Below are positions 19,142 through 27,007 of a stretch of 64,000 nt of DNA, piece by piece (position 1 is the first letter of the stretch; each line of letters starts with the position of its first letter). The stretch spans positions 6,341,301 to 6,405,300 of the forward strand of contig NZ_CP043538.1 in NCBI RefSeq assembly GCF_000364445.2, in the 5' to 3' direction. The position numbers were made by a program, and so were the translations under genes. Source of the DNA: Methylobacterium mesophilicum SR1.6/6. Lineage in GTDB: Bacteria; Pseudomonadota; Alphaproteobacteria; Rhizobiales; Beijerinckiaceae. The notes under the pieces are model-generated. The model did no database searches, had not been told where the DNA came from, and saw nothing but the letters and a program-made list of their open reading frames with translations.

Positions 19142-20554
19142 CTAGCCGCTCCGACTGCGCCGCAGGACGCTGGCGCAGCCGCCGATCACCGAGAGCGCCA
19201 CCGCGCAGGAGAGCGACAGGGTCACGGCCCGCTCGGGCCCGAGGCCGTGGGTCAGGCCGAAGATCACCGCCACCAGGGCCGCACCGAGGGACTGGCCGGT
19301 GAGCCGCGCCGTCGACTGCATCCCGCTGGCCCCGCCGGCGCGCTCGCGCGGCGCGGAGGTGACGATCACCTTGTTGTTGGGCGACTGGAACAGGCCGAAG
19401 CCGAGGCCGCAGAGCGTCAGGCGCCAGGCGATGTCGAGGGTCGCGGGGGCCTCGGGCAGGAGGATGACGCTGACGAGCCCGGCCGCCAGCATCGCGAGCC
19501 CGATCCCGCCGAGAATGCCCGGGGGGTAGCGGTCGGCAAGGCGCCCGGAGACCGGCGCCATGGCGGCCACCGCGATCGGCCAGGGGGTGAGCAGGAAGCC
19601 GGTCTGCGTGCTGGAGAGGTGCAGCACGTCCTGGAAGTAGAACGGCAGCGCCACGTAGGAGACCATCTGGGCGCAGAACGACGCCACCGACGTCGCCATC
19701 GACAGGGCGAAGGCGGGGATCCGCAGGAGGTCCACCGGCAGGAGCGGCGCCGGCAGCCGGATCTGGCGGCGGACGAACACCGCGCCGATCACCAGGGCGC
19801 CGACGAGCTCGGCGGCGGCGATCCGCTGGGCATCCGGGTCGCCCAGGCCGTCGATGCCGATGATGAGCAGGCCGAAGGTCAGCGCGTTGAGAACGGCGCT
19901 GACGAGGTCGAAGGGCCGCTTGCTGGCGGGCGTCACCGGCAGGGTGCGGGAGGCGACCGCCAGGGCCGCCAAGCCCACCGGTATGTTGACCAGGAACAGC
20001 CAGGGCCAGGTCGCCACCGAGAGGATCGCGGCCGCCACGGTGGGTCCGGCCGCCGAGGCGACGGCCACCACCAGCGCCACGTTGGCCACGCCCTGGCCGA
20101 TCATCCGGTGCGGGTAGATGAAGCGCACGAAGCCGATATTGACGCTCATGATCGCCGCGCCGCCGAGCCCCTGGACGACCCGCGCCGCGATCAGCAGCGG
20201 CAGGCTCGGCGCGACCGCGCAGGCCAGCGAGGCGGCGACGAACAGCGCCAGGCCCGGCAGATAGACCTTCCGGAAGCCGAAGATGTCGCCCAGCGCCGCG
20301 AAGGGCAGCAGGCTCGCCGTGACGGCCACCTGATAGGCGTTGACCACGAAGATCGCGTCGGCGGGCTTCACCGCGAGGTCCTTGGCCATCACCGGCAAGG
20401 CCACGTTGACGATCGCCCCGTCGAGGACGGCCATGGTCATGGCCAGACCGATCGCCGCCATGGCCAGCACGCGCTCGCGCGGCGGCAAGCCGTCCTGCGG
20501 GGTGCCCGAAGGGCTGGCCTTGGCGGCGCCGGGACCGGGCGGGACCTGCGCCAT
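19142..20554 (-). CDS. MFS transporter, DHA2 (14-TM drug exporter) type
   Basis: A 470-residue, 14-TM drug:H+ antiporter-2-like protein. TM1 carries the DHA2 motif LDGAIVNVALP, the TM2-3 loop has GDIFGFRKVY, and TM5 has AGPTVAAAILSVATWPWLFLVNIPVG. It probably exports cationic or hydrophobic compounds in exchange for protons, but the substrate is not predictable. The start at 20554 has GCAGGAG about 9 bases upstream. The frame reads on to 20761 in a Pro/Arg-rich sequence that is unlikely to be translated. It is 69 bases upstream of the SDR gene. Confidence 0.87.
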   Translation of the reverse strand: MAQVPPGPGAAKASPSGTPQDGLPPRERVLAMAAIGLAMTMAVLDGAIVNVALPVMAKDLAVKPADAIFVVNAYQVAVTASLLPFAALGDIFGFRKVYLPGLALFVAASLACAVAPSLPLLIAARVVQGLGGAAIMSVNIGFVRFIYPHRMIGQGVANVALVVAVASAAGPTVAAAILSVATWPWLFLVNIPVGLAALAVASRTLPVTPASKRPFDLVSAVLNALTFGLLIIGIDGLGDPDAQRIAAAELVGALVIGAVFVRRQIRLPAPLLPVDLLRIPAFALSMATSVASFCAQMVSYVALPFYFQDVLHLSSTQTGFLLTPWPIAVAAMAPVSGRLADRYPPGILGGIGLAMLAAGLVSVILLPEAPATLDIAWRLTLCGLGFGLFQSPNNKVIVTSAPRERAGGASGMQSTARLTGQSLGAALVAVIFGLTHGLGPERAVTLSLSCAVALSVIGGCASVLRRSRSG

Positions 20555-20757
20555 GCGCGCGCGCTCCTGCGGCGTCCCGGTCGGGTCCGTGACGTCGATG
20601 GCTGGGGTTGATCCGGGCGCAGAAGGCGCCGGGAAGGCCGTACCCTGTCGCGCAGGCCGGGCATCCCGTCGAGGGGCGCGGTGTGCTGAATGACACGGCG
20701 CGGACGGGTTCGTTCGCGGCGCGGCGGAGGTCAACGGCGCCGCGCGGGGCTCGTCCC

Positions 20758-22104
20758 TCAAGCCAGCAGGTAGGTCAGCAGCGAGCGAAGCTGGGCCGGC
20801 TTGATCGGCTTGCGCACGAGTTCGGCGCCGGTCGCCGTCACCCGGTCCTCGACCGCGCCGGTGTGGTCGGCGGTCGTGACGATCACCGGGAGCGGCTCGG
20901 TCGTCAGTCTGCGAAAATAGGCCGCCACGTCGAGCCCGCAGGCGCCGTCGTCGAGATGGTAGTCGAGCACCAGTATGTCCGGCGGCGGGGCGCCGGCCTC
21001 GACGGCGGCGCGCACCCCGGCCAGATCCCGGAAGGTCGAGACCCGGGCGTCCCAGTTCTGCAGGAGGCGCGCCAGGGCGTCGGCGGTGGAGGCGTCGTTC
21101 TCGACGACCAGGACATGCGCCCCCGAGAGCCGGGTCGCCACCGGGGCGGGCGGCGCCGCGGCGGCCGGGACGGCGCTGACGGGCAGCGCCAGGGTCACCC
21201 GCGTGCCGTGGCCGGGCCGCGAGCGCAGTGCCAGCGGGTGATCGAGCGCCTGGGCCATGCGCCGGACGATGGAGAGGCCGAGGCCGAGCCCCGGATCCTC
21301 CCCGGCGGCCGTGCGGGCGCTGCCGCGGAAGAACTCGTCGAAGACCAAGTCCTGATCCTCGGCACTGATCCCGCAGCCGGTATCGGTCACCTCCACCCGG
21401 ACGCCGCCGCCCCGGCGGCGCGCCGCCAGGATGATCCCGCCCGCGGCCGTATACCGGACCGCGTTCGAGACGAGGTTCTGCAGGATGCGCTGCAGGAGCA
21501 CCACGTCGCTGGTCACGGTGAGGTCGGGGCAGCGAACCGAGAGCCGCAGGCCCTTCCGCTCGGCGAAGGGCTTGAAGCTCTCCGCCAGCTCCGCGAGCAG
21601 GTCGGGCAGGAAAACCGGCTGCAGCTGCGGCCGGACGATGCCCGCGTCGAGCTTGGAGATGTCGAGGAGCGTCTTGATCAGGTCCTCGATCGTCTGCAGC
21701 CCGCGCTCCACCTGGCCCGCGATGGTGCGGGCCTCCGGCGGCACGTCGAGGTCGGCCAGCGCCGAGATCGACAGGCGGGCGGCGTTGACCGGCTGCAGCA
21801 GGTCGTGGCTCGCAGCGGCCAGGAAGCGGGTCTTGGAGCGGTTGGCGGTCTCCGCCTCCTCCTTGGCGGCCGCCAGGGCCTCGTTGGAGCGCTCCAGCCG
21901 GTGCATCAGCCCGGTCAGCTCCTCGGTGCGCGTGCGGACCCGCCCTTCCAGTATGATGGCGGTCTGGAACAGCGAGTAGGCGCTGCCCCGCTGGTCCATG
22001 GTGCGCTCGACATGGGACATCAGCGCCGCGTTGATCCGCTCGAGCTTCTCGATGCGCCGGCGCAGGGACGCGTCGGCCTCGAGGCCGTTCGGGTGCAGCG
22101 TCAC
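20758..22104 (-). CDS. Hybrid histidine kinase, NahK-like
   Basis: A 448-residue soluble kinase. An N-terminal coiled coil (about 15-92) leads to the phosphoacceptor His100 in RFLAAASHDLLQPVNAARL, the variant H-box of NahK/ErcS'-type kinases. The HATPase domain has NLVSNAVRY and GLGLGLSIVRRM. A C-terminal receiver (about 325-445) has its acceptor in ILVLDYHLDDGACG. The GTG start at 22104 overlaps the stop of the FIST gene (GTGA), so the kinase is translationally coupled to it. In Pseudomonas and relatives a FIST protein (NosP) controls the NahK kinase in response to nitric oxide; the same role here is inferred from pairing. Confidence 0.85.
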   Translation of the reverse strand: MTLHPNGLEADASLRRRIEKLERINAALMSHVERTMDQRGSAYSLFQTAIILEGRVRTRTEELTGLMHRLERSNEALAAAKEEAETANRSKTRFLAAASHDLLQPVNAARLSISALADLDVPPEARTIAGQVERGLQTIEDLIKTLLDISKLDAGIVRPQLQPVFLPDLLAELAESFKPFAERKGLRLSVRCPDLTVTSDVVLLQRILQNLVSNAVRYTAAGGIILAARRRGGGVRVEVTDTGCGISAEDQDLVFDEFFRGSARTAAGEDPGLGLGLSIVRRMAQALDHPLALRSRPGHGTRVTLALPVSAVPAAAAPPAPVATRLSGAHVLVVENDASTADALARLLQNWDARVSTFRDLAGVRAAVEAGAPPPDILVLDYHLDDGACGLDVAAYFRRLTTEPLPVIVTTADHTGAVEDRVTATGAELVRKPIKPAQLRSLLTYLLA

Positions 22105-23309
22105 GACGCCACCGGGAGGTCGCCGCCCTCCGCCAGCGACCGGCCGATGGCGATGCCCGTGAAGGTCTGGTTCAGGTGCATCGCCCGGTACTGCTCGCCG
22201 AAGGTCTCGAACCCCACGACGTTGTAGCGGCGGTAGAGGTCGGCGATGCCGTGGCGGACCTGCCGGCTCTCGGCGTCGAGGCGGCGCAGCACGCACTCGA
22301 AGCCGATGATCAGGTCGACGCCCCCCAGCGCCGCGTCGAGGCGCGCCAGCTCCGCCCGGGTCGAGGCGACGATGTCGCGCGGCTCGGCGAGGGTGAGCAC
22401 CACGCCCTCGTCCACCGCGCAGAAGAAGCTGAGCGACCCGTCCTCGTTCATCCGCCGGATCGAGCGGCAGAAATACTCGCCGCCGACCTTCACGGCGAGC
22501 GGGTAGGCGGCGAAGCTCATCGGCGACAGGCCCTCGGGATCGAGGCCGATCGCCATGGCGTATTCCCGCGCCGCCGGCTCGGCGTTGAGCTCGTGAACGG
22601 TGCGGCGCTCGCCGTCCGAGGCGGTGACCACGAACTTGGTCTGCGTCGGCTCGAAATTGTCGCTCTTGAAGATCTCCACAGAGAAATCGGTCTCGACCAG
22701 GATCAGGACCGCCGCCTGCCGGTGAATCCGGCCGCCGTGGAGCAGGACCGCGTCGCGGAACCGCAGGTCGTCGCCGGCCGAGCCACCGACGATCGGGATC
22801 CCGTCGAGGGCCCAGGCGATCGCCGAGACCACCGTCTCCTCGGCGTTGGTCAGCCCGTCGATCAGCGAGAGCGCGAAGCGCCGCTGCGTGGCGGCCGGGT
22901 CGCCCTCGCGGCACCGCTCCTGCGGATCGAGGGTCCGGCGTAGCGCCCGCACCGCCGAGGCGGTCCGCTCCACGTCGAGATGGTCGATGGCGTCCAGCAC
23001 CGTCGAGACGATGCGGAACCGCTCCGCCGGGAACGCGATGGCGACGAGGCCGCGATCGAGGCCGCCGGCGGGCGCGATGCCGCCCGACATCGAGCAGCCG
23101 GCCACCGGCACGCCGGGGAAGCGGCTTTCCAGCTCGCGGGCCAGGATCTCGGCGTCGTAATCGGCGGAGAAGAACACGACGATCTGCGACAGGGCGGCGT
23201 CGGCCACGGAGGCGGCGACGTCCGAGACCGCGTCGGCGGCCGAGGCCGCGTCCGTCCAGGCCGTCCGGATGCCGCACAGATGGCGGCGCACGCCAGTTCC
23301 CTGAGCCAC
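22101..23309 (-). CDS. FIST domain sensory protein, NosP-like
   Basis: A 402-residue soluble protein with FIST_N (about 25-220: FFSADYDAEILARELESRFPGVPVAGCSMSGG region) and FIST_C (about 230-375: NAEPAAREYAMAIG and onwards). It has no TM or signal. FIST proteins are signal-input modules; the NosP subgroup binds haem and senses nitric oxide. The kinase gene overlaps by 4 bases, matching the nosP-nahK arrangement. The haem-ligand residue cannot be assigned by eye. The start at GTG 23309, with TAGGA upstream, is chosen over the in-frame start at 23387. Confidence 0.83.
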   Translation of the reverse strand: MAQGTGVRRHLCGIRTAWTDAASAADAVSDVAASVADAALSQIVVFFSADYDAEILARELESRFPGVPVAGCSMSGGIAPAGGLDRGLVAIAFPAERFRIVSTVLDAIDHLDVERTASAVRALRRTLDPQERCREGDPAATQRRFALSLIDGLTNAEETVVSAIAWALDGIPIVGGSAGDDLRFRDAVLLHGGRIHRQAAVLILVETDFSVEIFKSDNFEPTQTKFVVTASDGERRTVHELNAEPAAREYAMAIGLDPEGLSPMSFAAYPLAVKVGGEYFCRSIRRMNEDGSLSFFCAVDEGVVLTLAEPRDIVASTRAELARLDAALGGVDLIIGFECVLRRLDAESRQVRHGIADLYRRYNVVGFETFGEQYRAMHLNQTFTGIAIGRSLAEGGDLPVAS

Positions 23310-23447
23310 GTTTCCTACCCCCTGGCGCCCCCTCGGCGGGCTTGCTGCCCGCTCTTCAGCGTCGTGGGGTGAGTATGTCGTGCGCAACCCATCGGTGCAA
23401 CCGTCCGGCGGACCGTGACCGGACCTGCGGATCCGGCGCCCGCGGCC

Positions 23448-24035
23448 TCACTTCATGCACGCGTCCTCGGCCTTCTCGAAGGCGGCCGGCTTGGGCTCGT
23501 GCTCCGCCGGCCGGTTGCGGCCGAGGGCGCCCTCGGAGCGGGCCCGCAGATAGGTGTAGATGTCGGGCATGTAGCACATGACGTTCTTGTTCTCGCCGAA
23601 GGCCGGCATGACCAGCTCCTGCGAGGCGTTCACGTCCTTCTTGCCGCCGACGACGATGCCGGCGAACTGCGCGTAGCTCATGCCCTTCAGGGCATCGACG
23701 AGCGAGGGCGCGTAAGTCGACCCCATGCCGTCGGGCCCGTGGCAGACGATGCAGTTCGAACTGTACCGCAGGTAGCCCGACATGGTGTACCAGTCGACCT
23801 TCTTGCCGTCGTCGGTCACGTGGTACGTCGGATCGCCGTTCTTGTCCGTGTACTGACCGTCCTGCACCTTGGCGGGCTGGGTCGGGCCGCCGCTCTTCAG
23901 GTCCGCGGGCGCTGCGGTTGCGCTCGATGGCTGCGCGGCGGGCGGTGTCGCCGCGGCGGCGGGACTCGCCGCAACGAGGCCTGCCGCGATCCCGGCGAGC
24001 ATCAAGCTGGAAAATAGGTCTGCCGCGCACCGCAT
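23448..24035 (-). CDS. c-type cytochrome, four-cysteine, methanol-metabolism-related type
   Basis: A 195-residue exported protein with a signal peptide (LFSSLMLAGIAAGLVAASPAAA), then an Ala/Pro-rich linker. A single haem-binding CIVCH (about 101-105) follows. Mature cysteines are CxxC plus one each in MCYMPD and in the terminal ACMK, the pattern of the '4cys' cytochromes found near methanol dehydrogenases in alphaproteobacteria. A Met (VMPAFG) is a plausible axial ligand. No dehydrogenase gene is present in the window. The start at 24035 is preferred to the ATG at 24059, since it begins the signal peptide. Confidence 0.85.
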   Translation of the reverse strand: MRCAADLFSSLMLAGIAAGLVAASPAAAATPPAAQPSSATAAPADLKSGGPTQPAKVQDGQYTDKNGDPTYHVTDDGKKVDWYTMSGYLRYSSNCIVCHGPDGMGSTYAPSLVDALKGMSYAQFAGIVVGGKKDVNASQELVMPAFGENKNVMCYMPDIYTYLRARSEGALGRNRPAEHEPKPAAFEKAEDACMK

Positions 24036-24200
24036 GAGCGTTCCTCCATCCGCCCACAAGCTTTTTGGAGGTGGCGCGGCGGGGAGATAACGGTGTTCCC
24101 GCGGATCGATTGCACCGGCGCGCGTTCACGTTTTCGCGCCATGTGCGCGCTCGGTTGCAGGCCCCCGCGTCCCCTCAGCTTATCCGCGTTGCGCACAGCA

Positions 24201-24215
24201 TTAACCTTTTGTTAA
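24201..24215. promoter_or_regulatory. CtrA-type box TTAA-N7-TTAA (distal)
   Basis: A perfect TTAA-CCTTTTG-TTAA lies 72 bases before the transglutaminase-like peptidase gene and between it and the divergent cytochrome gene. CtrA of alphaproteobacteria binds TTAA-N7-TTAA. In DNA this GC-rich two perfect boxes within 70 bases are unlikely by chance. Binding is inferred. Confidence 0.65.
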
Positions 24216-24255
24216 TCCGCGGATTGCCGCCGGCCCTCCGGCGTGAGAGCTTTCG

Positions 24256-24270
24256 TTAACGAGAGCTTAA
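24256..24270. promoter_or_regulatory. CtrA-type box TTAA-N7-TTAA (proximal)
   Basis: A second perfect TTAA-CGAGAGC-TTAA ends 16 bases before the ATG at 24287. This location can overlap the promoter or leader of the peptidase gene, so it could activate or repress, depending on where transcription starts. Confidence 0.65.
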
Positions 24271-24286
24271 CGGTTGGGTCACGGCG

Positions 24287-24970
24287 ATGCGGTTCGCGGC
24301 TTCGAAGATGCAGGGACTGGTTTCCGGCTCTGCATCGCGTCGGCTCTCCCGCGGCCGCCGCGCCGCGGCCGCACTGGCCCTGGCGGCCCTCGGCTTCGCC
24401 GGTGTCGCCACCGCGCAGGCTCAGACGCTGGCGAGCCTTCCGAGCGAGGCTGGGGCGCGGGTTCAGGGGGAGGCCCGTCCGATCGCCGCGTGGGTGACGT
24501 TCTGCCAGTCCTACGCGGCCGAGTGCACGGTGGACCGCAGCGAGCCGGCGCGGATCAGCCTGACGCCGTCGACCTGGGCGACGATCGTGTCGGTGAACCG
24601 GCGGGTCAACAAGGCGGTCGAGCCGATGACAGACCAGGAGCACCTGCACGTGGCCGACCGCTGGGACCTGGCCGAGGACGGCATCGGCGACTGCGAGGAC
24701 TTCCAGCTGCTCAAGCGCCACCTGCTGGCCGAGGCCGGGCTGCCGCGGCGGGCGATGCGCATGACCGTGGTGATCGACGAGAAGGGCGAGGGCCACGCGG
24801 TGCTCACCCTGATCACCGACCGGGGCGACCTCGTGCTCGACAACAAGACCAGCGCGATCCTGCCCTGGCACAAGACCGGCTACGTGTTCATCAAGCGCGA
24901 GAGCCAGGACGCCGTCGCCTGGGTGTCCCTCGGCGGCGTCACCTCCCCCGTCACCACCGCAAACCGCTGA
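24287..24970 (+). CDS. Bacterial transglutaminase-like cysteine peptidase (BTLCP), exported
   Basis: A 227-residue protein with a signal peptide (RRAAAALALAALGFAGVATAQA, about 24-46). The papain/transglutaminase-like triad is visible: Cys136 in DGIGDCEDFQLLKR, His170 in EGHAVLTL and Asp185 in LVLDNK. The family (DUF920) includes LapG-type peptidases that cut adhesins in the periplasm, but many homologs in Hyphomicrobiales have no known target. Two perfect CtrA boxes precede it. The gene stands alone. Confidence 0.88.
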   Translation: MRFAASKMQGLVSGSASRRLSRGRRAAAALALAALGFAGVATAQAQTLASLPSEAGARVQGEARPIAAWVTFCQSYAAECTVDRSEPARISLTPSTWATIVSVNRRVNKAVEPMTDQEHLHVADRWDLAEDGIGDCEDFQLLKRHLLAEAGLPRRAMRMTVVIDEKGEGHAVLTLITDRGDLVLDNKTSAILPWHKTGYVFIKRESQDAVAWVSLGGVTSPVTTANR

Positions 24971-24989
24971 CCGCCCTCAGGCGGGCTCC

Positions 24990-25004
24990 TTAACCGATTG
25001 GTAA
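24990..25004. promoter_or_regulatory. Near-match CtrA box
   Basis: TTAA-CCGATTG-GTAA has one mismatch from TTAA-N7-TTAA and lies 42 bases before the ATG at 25046. It may serve the small exported protein gene. Significance is weaker than for the two perfect sites at 24201 and 24256. Confidence 0.35.
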
Positions 25005-25045
25005 CCCTGCGGCGCCACTCTGTCGTGCGACGGAGTGCCAGTTCG

Positions 25046-25372
25046 ATGCCGCGAGCCCGCCACGTGTCGCCGGCCCCGATTGTCGCGGCCCTGCTGGTCC
25101 TGGATGTCTCCGGCACGGCGCGGGCTGCCAGCGAGACCGAGGGCCGGCACGCCCTCTGGCGGGACTGCCTCACACGCAACTTCCAGATCGAGGCCGCGCT
25201 GACGGAGCGGGACTTGGCTGCCGACGCGGCCTTCCGGGCCTGCCGCGGCGCCGAGGACGCCTATCTCGCCGCCCTGGCCGGCTCGCCGCTCCTCGACGAG
25301 GACGACGTCGCCCGGGCCCGGCCGCTCCTCGCCGGCCGCATCCGGGCCTGGCTGGTCGGCAGCCGCGGCTGA
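25046..25372 (+). CDS. Small exported hypothetical protein
   Basis: A 108-residue protein with a signal peptide (APIVAALLVLDVSGTARA, cut before AASET). A short helical mature domain has two cysteines (DCLTRNF, ACRGAEDA) that could pair. No family is recognised. The start at 25046 is favoured because the upstream part of the frame begins at TTG and interrupts signal-peptide character. GGAG lies about 10 bases upstream. It follows the peptidase gene by 75 bases. Confidence 0.65.
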   Translation: MPRARHVSPAPIVAALLVLDVSGTARAASETEGRHALWRDCLTRNFQIEAALTERDLAADAAFRACRGAEDAYLAALAGSPLLDEDDVARARPLLAGRIRAWLVGSRG

Positions 25373-25403
25373 GCCGCCGCGGCCCGGACCGGCGCCCGCC
25401 GGT

Positions 25404-25847
25404 CTAGACGCCGCAGGCGCAACAGCCGCGGACGTTCGCGATCCGCTGCTCGGGCGTGCCGAAGGTCGGATTGGTCGTCCCGTAGGCCCGCCAGTGCTTG
25501 ATCCACTGTCGGACGAAGTGCGGCCCGCGCGGTGCCGCCGCCAGCGTGTGGGCGGCCCAGCAATCGGCCAGCTTGTCAGACGTGTTGTGGATGGCGAGGT
25601 GCCCGTACGCATGGACGAGATAGAAGTGGCTCGCGTCGGCGACTTGCGCGTTGATCTGTGCTTCGCGCGACGGGCACAGGTAGACGCCGTCCTGTGTTGC
25701 CAGTGCGACCTTTCCGCCCGTCGCGGAGCACTTCGGCGTTACCGCGACGTCGAGTAACCCACCAGAAGGCCGCCACTGCGCATGAGATATTGTTGTTGAT
25801 GCCAAGTAAGGCATCAATAAAAATAGCAACAAGACTGTAGTTTTCAT
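25404..25847 (-). CDS. Exported zincin-like protein with HAYGH in place of HExxH
   Basis: A 147-residue protein with a signal peptide (TTVLLLFLLMPYLASTTISHA). The central sequence HFYLVHAYGHLAIHNTSDKLADCWAA matches the zincin layout HExxH followed by E/D..ADxxA, as in YpfJ/M48-like peptidases. The catalytic Glu is Ala, though both His and the downstream acidic residue remain. A C-terminal cysteine cluster is NVRGCCACGV. It may bind metal but is probably not a classical protease. The 5' end and leader (25740-25860) are unusually AT-rich, which could mean transfer. The start at 25847 begins the signal peptide. Confidence 0.7.
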   Translation of the reverse strand: MKTTVLLLFLLMPYLASTTISHAQWRPSGGLLDVAVTPKCSATGGKVALATQDGVYLCPSREAQINAQVADASHFYLVHAYGHLAIHNTSDKLADCWAAHTLAAAPRGPHFVRQWIKHWRAYGTTNPTFGTPEQRIANVRGCCACGV

Positions 25848-26020
25848 CAGATTTCGCCGAATCAACGTGCGCAGAGCCCGAACTTACCGGATCTTGTCGT
25901 CTGGCACGATGGCGGATGTGTTGAAGATCGTCGACGCGGCGCCTCTGGTCGCGCGGCCTGTCTCGTCCGCGCGGAGCCGGCGTGTCCGGCCCGCGCACGG
26001 CCCCGCGACGCCCCGTGCCG

Positions 26021-26491
26021 TCAGCCCTTCAGGCGAGCCTTGATCCGCTGGGTCAGGCCGTCGCGGACATCGCGATAGGCGTCGAGGCGCTGCTCGCGGG
26101 AGGCATCCTGCAGGAGCGTCGGATCGGGGGTCGGCCAGTATTCCACATCGGCCGCGAGGGTGTGGGTCAGGGCCAGGGCCCGGTGGTGCGCCTCCGGGGC
26201 GAGGGTGATGATCAGGTCGAAGTTCAGCCCCTCCCAGTCCTCCAGCTCCTCGATGGTGCGGGGCCGGTGCCGGCTCGCGTCGATGCCGACCTCGTCGAGG
26301 GCCGCGACCATGAAGGGATCGGTGGGCTCGCCCGAGCGCACGCCGGCCGACTGCACGTAGGTGGATTTGCCGAAGTAGGCGCGCGCGATCGCCTCTGCGG
26401 CCACCGAGCGCACCGCGTTGTAGTTGCACATGAACAGGACCGACTGGACCCGCCGCTTCTTCGGAGTGGGCTCGGGGAGGGGCTCAGCCAT
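26021..26491 (-). CDS. Low-molecular-weight protein tyrosine phosphatase family protein
   Basis: A 156-residue protein of the LMW-PTPase/arsenate reductase fold. The P-loop CNYNAVRS (C-x5-R-S) is at about 22-29, and the general-acid loop is in YWPTPDPT (about 120). It may be a phosphatase or arsenate-reductase-like protein; a role in this block is not established. It is the last gene of the conserved run murA, DUF2948, hisD, UPF0262, phosphatase, and lies 23 bases after UPF0262. Confidence 0.88.
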   Translation of the reverse strand: MAEPLPEPTPKKRRVQSVLFMCNYNAVRSVAAEAIARAYFGKSTYVQSAGVRSGEPTDPFMVAALDEVGIDASRHRPRTIEELEDWEGLNFDLIITLAPEAHHRALALTHTLAADVEYWPTPDPTLLQDASREQRLDAYRDVRDGLTQRIKARLKG

Positions 26492-26514
26492 CGCCGGTCG
26501 GCGCGGAGGGCGCC

Positions 26515-26997
26515 CTAGCCCTTCCAGTGCAGGGCGAAGATCAGGGTGAACAGGCGGCGCGCCGTGTCGTGGTCGAGGTCGACCTTGCCCTCGAGGCGCT
26601 GCTTCAGCGTCTCGGAGGCCTCGTTGTGCAGGCCGCGCCGGCCCATGTCGATCGCCTCGATCTGCGACGGCGAGGCGGTGCGGATCGCGTTGTAGTAGCT
26701 CTCGCAGATCATCTCGTAGTCGCGGATCACGCGCCGGAACGGGGTCAGCGACAGGAGGTGCGTCATCACCGGCTCGCCCTCCACCGACGAGATGGCGAAG
26801 GACAGCTTGTTCTCGACGAGGCCCAGCGTCAGGGCGTAGGGCCCCTCCCGGCCTGGAATGGTGAAGGAATTGTCCTCCAGGATGTCGAACAGGGCGATCG
26901 CCCGCTCGTGCTCCTGATCCGGATTGCCGCGGGCGATGGAGGCCTCGTCGAGGCTCACCTTCGCGAGGCGGTTCGGCCCGCGCTGCTTCTCCGCCAT
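26515..26997 (-). CDS. UPF0262 family protein
   Basis: A 160-residue protein of the alphaproteobacterial UPF0262 family (function unknown). Conserved blocks are [50 protein letters not shown] and [17 protein letters not shown]. The start at 26997 (ATG, with TGAGG upstream) is preferred to an in-frame TTG at 27003. It begins 10 bases after the hisD stop, so the two are very probably cotranscribed. Confidence 0.93.
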   Translation of the reverse strand: MAEKQRGPNRLAKVSLDEASIARGNPDQEHERAIALFDILEDNSFTIPGREGPYALTLGLVENKLSFAISSVEGEPVMTHLLSLTPFRRVIRDYEMICESYYNAIRTASPSQIEAIDMGRRGLHNEASETLKQRLEGKVDLDHDTARRLFTLIFALHWKG

Positions 26998-27007
26998 CCC
27001 CAAAACC

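Noticed and set aside
20555..20761. N-terminal extension of the DHA2 exporter frame to 20761
   Set aside because: Pro/Arg/Ala-rich, no membrane or signal features; a good ribosome binding site precedes the ATG at 20554.
22105..23277. Upstream extension of the NahK-like kinase frame across the FIST gene
   Set aside because: This part is Arg/Gly/Pro-rich shadow; the FIST protein in the other frame has a real domain and the GTG at 22104 gives a sensible start.
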